Source of the DNA: Bacteroidaceae bacterium
Lineage (GTDB): Bacteria; Bacteroidota; Bacteroidia; Bacteroidales; Bacteroidaceae
Direction: 5' to 3'
DNA: 64,000 nucleotides
Assembly: GCA_017541025.1 (NCBI GenBank)
Contig: JAFXZY010000040.1
Span: 1 to 64,000 of the forward strand
Under the pieces are notes generated by a model, which was given only the letters and a program-made list of their open reading frames with translations, ran no database searches and had not been told where the DNA came from. Each line of letters begins with the position of its first letter. The stretch's first letter is position 1. The translations under genes were made by a program, and so were the position numbers. This document shows positions 58,649-64,000 of this stretch, one piece after another.

Positions 58649-59923
58649 ATGAATAAGTACGATATCCCCGTTTTGCTGCTTACGGGCTACTTAGGCAGCG
58701 GTAAGACAACCTTATTGAATCGCATCCTTGCAAACGAGAAAGGTATTCGCTTTGCCGTAATCGTTAACGACATTGGCGAAGTGAACATAGATGCAGACCT
58801 CATCCAGAAAGGCGGCGTTGTAAATCAGGCCGATGACAGCCTTGTTGCTCTGCAGAACGGTTGTATCTGCTGTACGCTGAAAATGGATCTGGTTCAGCAG
58901 CTTCATGACATCATTGCCATGAAACGCTTTGACTACATCGTGATCGAAGCCAGCGGTATTTGCGAACCTGCTCCCATTGCCCAGACCATCTGCTCTATCC
59001 CATCGATGGCACCCGAGGTGACAAAAAACGGAGTTCCCCTACTCGACTGTATTGTGACCGTTGTGGATGCACTGCGAATGAAAGACGAGTTTGCCAACGG
59101 AAACGACCTTATGAAGCAGAACCTGGAGGAGGATGATATAGAAAACCTTGTAATCCAGCAGATAGAGTTCTGTAACATTATTCTGCTGAATAAAGCTTCC
59201 GAAGTGGAGCCACACGAATTGGAACGAACCAAGCAGATTCTTCGTGCCTTGCAACCTAAGGCCGAAATCATCGAATGCAACTATGGCGATGTAGAGCTGA
59301 ACAAGATTCTGAATACCAACCTGTTTGACTTCGAAAAGGTCGCCACCTCTGCTGCATGGATTAATGAAATAGAGAATCATCATCCAGACGAAGAGCACGA
59401 GGAGGAGGAAGAGCATCATCATGAGCATCATCACCACGACGATGATGATGACGATGACGATGAGGTATGTCCTGAATGTAGGCATCACCACCACCACGAT
59501 GAACATTGCCATTGCGGATGCCATCATCACCATGACGGAGAAGGCGAAGCAGAGGAATACGGTATAGGAACCTACGTGTATTACCGCCGCCAACCCCTCA
59601 ACCTCAGCAACTTCGACCACTTTGTGGCTCGTTTATGGCCCAAGAATATCATTCGGGCAAAGGGCATCTGCTACTTTAAGGGCGAAGAGGATATGTGCTA
59701 TGTATTTGAGCAGGCAGGTAAACAAGTAAAGCTTCAGAACGTAGGACAATGGTACGCAACCATGCCCAAACACGAACTTGAAGCTTTCATGCAACAAAAC
59801 GAAGGTCTGCGTCGCGATTGGGATGAACAATACGGCGACCGCATGCAGAAACTCGTCTTCATCGGCCAGCATCTCGACAAAGAAGCCATTGCCACCCTGC
59901 TGGATGCTTGTTTGGTAAAGTAA
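58649..59923 (+). CDS. CobW-family GTP-dependent metallochaperone
   Basis: A 424-aa CobW/COG0523 P-loop GTPase, a family that delivers metals (zinc, cobalt) to client proteins. The start MNKYDIPVLLLTGYLGSGKTT at 58649 is chosen because it follows the promoter; an upstream ATG (58478) would add an unlikely tail. Walker A is GYLGSGKTT, the metal-binding motif is GCICCTLKMD (CxCC), and the base-recognition motif is LLNKASE. Residues about 250-310 form a His/Asp/Glu-rich and Cys-rich metal-binding region with CPECRHHHHH and CHCGCHHHH. The CobW C-terminal domain begins at about 315 (YVYYRRQPLNLSNFDHFV). The gene is convergent with the RHH gene at 60108. Confidence 0.93.
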   Translation: MNKYDIPVLLLTGYLGSGKTTLLNRILANEKGIRFAVIVNDIGEVNIDADLIQKGGVVNQADDSLVALQNGCICCTLKMDLVQQLHDIIAMKRFDYIVIEASGICEPAPIAQTICSIPSMAPEVTKNGVPLLDCIVTVVDALRMKDEFANGNDLMKQNLEEDDIENLVIQQIEFCNIILLNKASEVEPHELERTKQILRALQPKAEIIECNYGDVELNKILNTNLFDFEKVATSAAWINEIENHHPDEEHEEEEEHHHEHHHHDDDDDDDDEVCPECRHHHHHDEHCHCGCHHHHDGEGEAEEYGIGTYVYYRRQPLNLSNFDHFVARLWPKNIIRAKGICYFKGEEDMCYVFEQAGKQVKLQNVGQWYATMPKHELEAFMQQNEGLRRDWDEQYGDRMQKLVFIGQHLDKEAIATLLDACLVK

Positions 59924-60107
59924 AGTTGACGAGTCTGATGAGAGTTGAGAGTTGATAGTTTAAAGTTGAGAGACAGTTTAAAAAGTAAATAGAGCCGCCA
60001 CTGGCGGAGTAAAATAGTACTTCAAACCTGCTACTCTAAACTTCAAACACTGACTCTAAACTCTAAACTCTAAACTTTACTCTCTCCCCCTTACGGGGTC
60101 GGGGGCT
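59924..60107. repeat. Heptamer arrays and GC-rich hairpin between cobW and the RHH gene
   Basis: No gene was seen in the gap. It holds GAGAGTT/GATAGTT-type heptamers (59941-59970), a GCCGCCACTGGCGG palindrome (59995-60008), CTAAACT/CTCTAAA units (60051-60078) and a GC-rich hairpin CCCCCTTACGGGGTCGGGGG (60087-60106). The hairpin may terminate both convergent genes. Confidence 0.6.
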
Positions 60108-60479
60108 TTACACCCACTCATAGATGGAGTTCTCGTACTCGGCCAACTGCGTAAGCGCAGCCTGGTCGAGCCCCTCTCCTTCCTTGTAATGCTGACGCAG
60201 GAATTCATGCAACGCAGCACGAACCACATTCTGCTTCTCAAACTTATTACGGAATGCAATATAATCCAGTGCATTCCTGTCCTCCTCAGAAGTGAAGAAC
60301 GAGAATCCCCCCACCTTCTGAATCTTACAAACCCTCTTCAGCGCCTTCGGAGCCGGAGTTTCCTGCACTATCTGTGTGCGCACTGCCTCGTTACTGGCCA
60401 GAGGAACTGGTTGTACAAAGTTTCTGCTGGCATCTTTTGCTACCTGAGCGATAGGTAAACTTCCTTTCTTAATAGCCAT
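60108..60479 (-). CDS. Putative RHH-type partition (ParB-like, centromere-binding) protein
   Basis: A 123-aa protein downstream of parA. The N-terminal 45 residues are a basic, flexible arm (MAIKKGSLPIAQVAKDASRN). The middle (about 58-100) looks like a ribbon-helix-helix fold: a beta-strand (GFSFFTSEED) followed by two helices (RNALDYIAFRNKFEKQN and VVRAALHEFLRQHY). Type Ib plasmid partition systems pair a short ParA ATPase with an RHH centromere-binding protein with a flexible N-terminal arm, and this fits. The 65-bp gap to parA contains TATTNGGGTA repeats that could be its binding sites. The fold assignment is by eye and moderate in confidence. Confidence 0.6.
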   Translation of the reverse strand: MAIKKGSLPIAQVAKDASRNFVQPVPLASNEAVRTQIVQETPAPKALKRVCKIQKVGGFSFFTSEEDRNALDYIAFRNKFEKQNVVRAALHEFLRQHYKEGEGLDQAALTQLAEYENSIYEWV

Positions 60480-60489
60480 ATATGTAAAT

Positions 60490-60544
60490 GTTTGAATATT
60501 TGCAGGTATTTGGGTATTCGAATATCCTTATACTTGGGTACTCC
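60490..60544. repeat. Centromere-like repeats between parA and the RHH gene
   Basis: GTATTTGGGTATTCG, GAATATCC and ATACTTGGGTAC units lie between the partition genes. The same TATT(C/T)(A/G)GGTA core recurs on the other side of parA (61500-61790). Confidence 0.55.
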
Positions 60545-61432
60545 TTATCCTTCTCTTTCTTTAATAAATTGCTGGAAGGCAGCGTTGGCTATCTGGCCCC
60601 ACTTACGCGGCGTCCAGGTTTTGGGTCGAGCCTTCCTGCCTATAAGGTATTCAGCTACTCTCATATAGTCATCAGCCGCTGTACAGTCTGGACTGTATTC
60701 AAATAACGACATCTCATAAGCCACGCTTTCGGTACACCTTACGCATTCCCTAACATAAACAGGGAAGAGGGGCGCTTTCACTTCCTCTTCGTTGCTATAA
60801 TAGGCCTTCACTTCCTTACTGATTGCCTTCTGTGCATTCCATCTAACCAGCAGATAGCCCAAAATGGAAACGGGACAACGAAGCTGGGTCCGCACCTTTT
60901 CTATGTAATCCAGTAATCGGGGTAAACCTTGTAAGCTGTAGATACCCGCTTCGGTTGGAACAATTACATAATCACTTGCTACAAGAGCATTAGTGTTCAT
61001 AAGTGTCTCACCTCCTGGTGCGCAATCTATGAAGATGTAATCATACATGTTCCTGATCTTCGCACCAGACTCCGGATCTACTGTATCTAAGAAATCTCTC
61101 AGCCTGTGCTCACGATTATACATCAACTGTAACTCTGCGTTAATGTTACTCATACTGTGACTTCCGGGAACATAGTCCAGGCCATCATATCTTGTATAAA
61201 TGGGAAGTGAACGCTTCTCTCCCGGCTTAAAATCGTGAAGCCAATCATAAATGGTACTTTCTGCCTCCAGATGAACCGTCTTATCTACGGTGTCGGTCAT
61301 GTTACACTGAGGATCTGTATCTACGAGCAACACTTTCTTTCCTAACAACCATAAAGCAAATCCAAGATTCACACAAGAGGTTGTTTTAGCACATCCGCCT
61401 TTGTCATGTAATAAAGAAATAACTTGTGACAT
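60545..61432 (-). CDS. parA: ParA-type partition ATPase
   Basis: A 295-aa Walker-type partition ATPase. The deviant Walker A is LLHDKGGCAKTTSCVNLG; where KGGxGKT is usual this protein has Ala in place of the second Gly (KGGCAKT). The A' motif follows as VLLVDTDPQCNMTD, and Walker B as YDYIFIDCAPG. Its length and absence of an N-terminal DNA-binding domain fit type Ib ParA. It is read away from the iteron origin and is followed by an RHH-type gene. An iteron-like sequence lies inside the coding sequence at 61048-61066. Its promoter is at 61467-61499. Confidence 0.93.
   Translation of the reverse strand: MSQVISLLHDKGGCAKTTSCVNLGFALWLLGKKVLLVDTDPQCNMTDTVDKTVHLEAESTIYDWLHDFKPGEKRSLPIYTRYDGLDYVPGSHSMSNINAELQLMYNREHRLRDFLDTVDPESGAKIRNMYDYIFIDCAPGGETLMNTNALVASDYVIVPTEAGIYSLQGLPRLLDYIEKVRTQLRCPVSILGYLLVRWNAQKAISKEVKAYYSNEEEVKAPLFPVYVRECVRCTESVAYEMSLFEYSPDCTAADDYMRVAEYLIGRKARPKTWTPRKWGQIANAAFQQFIKEREG
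61048..61066 (-). promoter_or_regulatory. Iteron-like site inside parA
   Basis: TGTTCCTGATCTTCGCACC: its complement GGTGCGAAGATCAGGAACA differs from the main iteron GGTGCGAAGATAGGGAACA at two positions. It is in the same orientation as the left iteron group. It could bind Rep and affect parA transcription or origin handcuffing. Confidence 0.55.
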
Positions 61433-61466
61433 ACGATGAAATGGGTTATAATTTTAAATTCTGCGG

Positions 61467-61499
61467 GCAAATTTAGGATTTTCTGCCGAAACCACCAAG
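61467..61499 (-). promoter_or_regulatory. Promoter of parA
   Basis: On the minus strand TAAATTTGC is an exact -7 box; CTTG (one mismatch from TTTG) lies 20 bp upstream. About 35 bp separate it from the start codon. Confidence 0.65.
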
Positions 61500-61800
61500 A
61501 AATATTCAAATATTTTGGAATATTTAGGTATAAAAACACACAAAACCCTAAATATTTGCACGTATTTCCGACAATAATCGGCACAAGCCCTATACTAATA
61601 TTCATAAATATTTGCAGATATTCGTATATACTCACATACATTATAATATTTATATATTCTAATACCCAAATTTGTGTATATTCAGGTACGTAAAGACTTG
61701 CGTATTCATATACCCTAATATTCGGGTACGTAAAGACAAGAATATGGAGATATGTAAATATTCAAGTATAAGGGTATTCGGGTATATAAGTACGCAAATA
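61500..61800. repeat. AT-rich centromere-like repeat cluster upstream of parA
   Basis: At least six TATT(C/T)(A/G)GGTA-type units: AATATTTAGGTAT (61518), ATACCCAAATTT in inverse (61661), ATATTCAGGTACGTAAAGAC (61678), ATATTCGGGTACGTAAAGAC (61719) and GTATTCGGGTATATAAG (61774), plus AATATTTGCA/AAATATTTGCAG variants (61550, 61606). No gene is present. A partition site (parS) is the best explanation, since it lies next to parA and similar units recur at 60490-60544. Confidence 0.55.
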
Positions 61801-61806
61801 TAAATG

Positions 61807-61942
61807 TGTTCCCTATCTTCGCACCTAAATGCTGAAAAAGACATAAAAGGGGAGAAGTGTTCCCGTTCTCAGCACCTATTGTACTTAATGTTCCTACAAT
61901 ATGTTCACGATATCCACACCATGTGTTCCTGATTCTCGCACC
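61807..61942 (-). promoter_or_regulatory. Left iteron group (inverted orientation) of the replication origin
   Basis: Units written as TGTTCCCTATCTTCGCACC lie at 61807-61825, 61858-61876 and 61924-61942, with a degenerate one at 61902-61920. The starts 61858, 61902 and 61924 are multiples of 22 bp apart, i.e. two helical turns. The unit at 61807 is the exact complement of the unit at 62197. A DnaA-box-like ATATCCACA (one mismatch from TTATCCACA) is at 61910. Confidence 0.8.
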
Positions 61943-62109
61943 AGATGAAACGTAACAGATTATAAATCAGAAGGATAATAGGGGTATTATAAGAAAATAA
62001 AGTAATATACGGAAAAGAAAAATTAAACTTCACCGATATAAAACATATCATATTATATACATATAACTCTCGCGTAAGTGGTAGATATTCAGTTAATTAA
62101 CCAAGTGTT
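61943..62109. promoter_or_regulatory. AT-rich candidate unwinding region of the origin
   Basis: A strongly A+T-rich, gene-free stretch, e.g. ATATCATATTATATACATAT and AGTTAATTAACC, between the two oppositely oriented iteron groups. This is the position expected for the strand-opening element of an iteron origin. Confidence 0.6.
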
Positions 62110-62256
62110 TTTGCGGAGAACAGGAGCACTTGGTGCGAAACTTCGGAACACTTGGTAGGGATTAAGGGGGCATCTGGTGTGAAGTTCGGGAACATAGGTG
62201 CGAAGATAGGGAACAAAATAAGGCAAACAGAAAAAGGTGCGAGAAAAGGGAACACT
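62110..62256 (+). promoter_or_regulatory. Right iteron group of the replication origin
   Basis: Direct units of GGTGCGAAGATAGGGAACA: starts at 62110 (diverged), 62132, 62154 (degenerate), 62176, 62197 and 62236. The first five are spaced 21-22 bp apart, typical of Rep-binding iterons on one face of the helix. They precede rep on the same strand. Confidence 0.85.
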
Positions 62257-62474
62257 TTCCCTATATATTAATAATGTATAGGAAAAGATGTAAAAGGGAC
62301 TGATACAAGTAAGTAAGGCAATAGGTAAAAACAATGTAGGAAAGATCATACTGATTAAGGAAAGAAACAAAGGCATAATCATGGTATGCGTAATGGAAAC
62401 AATAAGGTAACAGACTTTTCCCCATATAGGTGAAAGAAATGTAAAGAGAAAGGTGACAGAATAGGAAACAACAA

Positions 62475-62496
62475 ATTGCGAAACATCGGAACACTT
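62475..62496 (+). promoter_or_regulatory. Single iteron upstream of the rep promoter
   Basis: ATTGCGAAACATCGGAACACTT, the same motif as the origin iterons. It lies 13 bp before the -33 element of rep, a position suited to autorepression by Rep. Confidence 0.7.
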
Positions 62497-62509
62497 TTTG
62501 CTCAGAAAA

Positions 62510-62542
62510 TTTGGAAGTTTCGTTGAAATGGACTATTTTTGC
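62510..62542 (+). promoter_or_regulatory. Promoter of the rep gene
   Basis: TTTG at 62510, 20 bp, TATTTTTGC at 62534-62542, an exact match to the Bacteroidota promoter. Confidence 0.75.
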
Positions 62543-62568
62543 CCCCAAGAACTTAATTTTGGACTAAA

Positions 62569-64000
62569 ATGGCAAAGAAAAAGGGTCCCGCTATTGTAAG
62601 TAAAACCAACGAGTTGGTGCAATCCATCTCGCAAAACAATGATATAGACTTCATTATGAATCCTATCACGTACACCCAGATACGTGGTAACTTCTCGCTT
62701 GTTCAGACCAACTTGATGATAGCCATCATTGCACAGCTACAGGATCGCATAAAGGAACAGTTAAGTTTCGACAATATGTCCACTCTTTTCAAACCGGAAG
62801 ATTTGAGTGGAAATCTGCTTAACTTCGAGATTCCGCTTAAGGAGCTTGGTATCAGTCCCAAGAAGTACGGTGAGCTGGAAACGGCGTGCGAGGCATTGTT
62901 ACATGTGGATATGTCATACAAGCGATATGAAGAGAAGGAGGATACCTGGTATGATGTGAAGCAGAATATCTTCCATAAAATAGAATTCCCAACGGCAGAC
63001 CTTAATGCGGAAGGTGCGAAGATGGGGTACAAAAGCGGGTTCCGCCGTAAAGGGTATATCCGCATACAGATGGTGGACGAGAGTGCCCGCGAGATTCTCA
63101 ACCTCAAGAAAGGTTACACCCGCCACCTGAAGGGAATCACCCAGTTGTGCCGCAGTCCCCGCACGCCGCGTCTGTATATTTACCTCAGCGCCTGGCGAAG
63201 GATAGGCTATTGTAATGTCAACTATATAGACCTCAAGGAGTTCTTCGGCGTACTTACCTACAGCAAGGACCACAAGAAAATCATCGATGACCATTATCTT
63301 AAGTACGGTGCTTTCCACCGCGATGTTCTCGATCCTGTTCAGCGCGAGATGAAGAAGCTCTCGGACGAGGGCAAGGTAGAGTTCTGCTTCGACTATGTTC
63401 CCGTCTATCCGCGTGGCGTTACCCGCGGCAACCCGGAGAGCATACGCTTCACCATCATAGAGGGTAGGATGGGGCAGGCTCAGAATTACGAAAATTACTT
63501 AGGGCAAGTCCATTCCGACCTGATTACCAAATACCGTCTGCAACCGATGGAGTGGGCCCGCTTGCAGGAGTATATTTTCGATGGGCTGGATATGAAAGAA
63601 GAGCTGGCCAGGATCGACAAGCTCATCGAGCAGCACCAGCCGGATAATGTACATGCCTATGTAACGGAAATCCTATATAATTGGCTCAAGAAACAGCAGA
63701 AGCCCCAGGAGCCCAAGTTCGATGTCGCCGAGGAAATATATGATGATACTCCGGAGCGGCCCTTTGTCCAGCCCGTTTACAGAGAGAAGTATGCCCGATG
63801 GATGGAGCAGGCAAGGGAAAGGCTGGGCGAAACATTCTATAAAACCTATATGATTTATTGCGATTTATGGGCCGTCCGAGACAAGACTATACTTATAGCC
63901 GTGCCAACCGACTTTGTTCGCGAAAAGTGGGAAGAGCATATAGGCGAAATCAGCAGCTACTTCTATACCGCTTTCGGAACGGATAAGGAAATACGCTATA
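62569..64000 (+). CDS. Plasmid-type replication initiator Rep with C-terminal DnaA domain I-like region (partial)
   Basis: An open frame of 477 codons from MAKKKGPAIVSKTNELVQSI, cut by the window end. The N-terminal 270 residues look like a Rep_3-type initiator with two winged helices. Typical segments are NPITYTQIRGNFSLVQTNLM, SARE-ILNLKKGYTRHLK, LYIYLSAWRR-GYCNVNYIDL and LKEFFGVLTYSKDHKKI. Residues about 300-400 are a helical linker. Residues about 403-477 resemble the N-terminal domain of DnaA (helicase-loading domain): KYARWMEQARERLGETFYKTY, LIAVPTDFVREKWEEHIGEI. Rep would bind the iterons next door. An iteron-like sequence also lies inside this gene at 63013-63031. Confidence 0.85.
   Translation, partial: MAKKKGPAIVSKTNELVQSISQNNDIDFIMNPITYTQIRGNFSLVQTNLMIAIIAQLQDRIKEQLSFDNMSTLFKPEDLSGNLLNFEIPLKELGISPKKYGELETACEALLHVDMSYKRYEEKEDTWYDVKQNIFHKIEFPTADLNAEGAKMGYKSGFRRKGYIRIQMVDESAREILNLKKGYTRHLKGITQLCRSPRTPRLYIYLSAWRRIGYCNVNYIDLKEFFGVLTYSKDHKKIIDDHYLKYGAFHRDVLDPVQREMKKLSDEGKVEFCFDYVPVYPRGVTRGNPESIRFTIIEGRMGQAQNYENYLGQVHSDLITKYRLQPMEWARLQEYIFDGLDMKEELARIDKLIEQHQPDNVHAYVTEILYNWLKKQQKPQEPKFDVAEEIYDDTPERPFVQPVYREKYARWMEQARERLGETFYKTYMIYCDLWAVRDKTILIAVPTDFVREKWEEHIGEISSYFYTAFGTDKEIRY
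63013..63031 (+). promoter_or_regulatory. Iteron-like site inside rep
   Basis: GGTGCGAAGATGGGGTACA differs from the main iteron GGTGCGAAGATAGGGAACA at two of 19 positions and has the same orientation. It encodes the EGAKMGYK segment of Rep. Confidence 0.5.

Noticed and set aside
61369..61844. Short frames on both strands upstream of parA
   Set aside because: They run through AT-rich, repeat-dense DNA and overlap the parA promoter or centromere-like repeats; protein sequences are low complexity.
62089..62548. Minus-strand frames across the iterons
   Set aside because: They overlap the phased iterons and rep promoter; no start signal or domain.

Overview
The window reads as chromosomal DNA of a Bacteroidales bacterium, most likely Prevotella-like. 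The evidence is a complete porP-gldKLMN type IX secretion (T9SS) operon, large exported proteins ending in T9SS C-terminal sorting domains, Bacteroidota-type promoters (TTTG, 19-20 bp, TAnnTTTGC) and Bacteroidota-style small intergenic repeats. No rRNA, tRNA, CRISPR array or transposase was seen.

Layout. 1-10700: two tandem, paralogous surface proteins of about 1823 and 1470 aa with discoidin-like modules, separated by a repeat and a 51-aa gene. 11090-20040: porP-gldK-gldL-gldM-gldN-priA on the plus strand. 20048-33061 (minus): GH36 alpha-galactosidase, a FAS1 lipoprotein, a 1702-aa multi-discoidin dockerin protein and a CotH-type surface protein. 33191-35419: RNase R. 35539-39131: divergent PAP2 phosphatase and GH2 glycosidase. 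39134-46976 (minus): GH38 alpha-mannosidase, a small exported protein and a GH43 glycosidase. 47219-50865: ECF sigma factor, putative membrane anti-sigma factor and a DUF4419 protein. 51087-54861: Dabb protein, voltage-gated-type ion channel, nagA and glmM. 54896-59923: divergent CotH/dockerin/cohesin-like surface protein and a CobW-type metallochaperone GTPase. 60108-64000: a partition and replication module (RHH protein, ParA, iteron origin, Rep initiator cut by the window end).

How it fits together. At least six exported proteins here carry the T9SS sorting signal and would use the secretion machine encoded in the same window. Most are glycan-binding or glycan-cleaving, suggesting a cell-surface glycan-foraging lifestyle.

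The most notable region is the right end. A plasmid-type origin has oppositely oriented iteron groups, phased at about 22 bp, around an AT-rich segment. It lies with ParA, an RHH protein and a Rep whose C-terminus resembles DnaA domain I. It is next to housekeeping genes (priA, rnr, glmM, gld), which suggests a second chromosome or chromid. A second theme is that short simple repeats and GC-rich hairpin repeats found in intergenic DNA also occur in frame inside the sorting-domain linkers of several secreted proteins.
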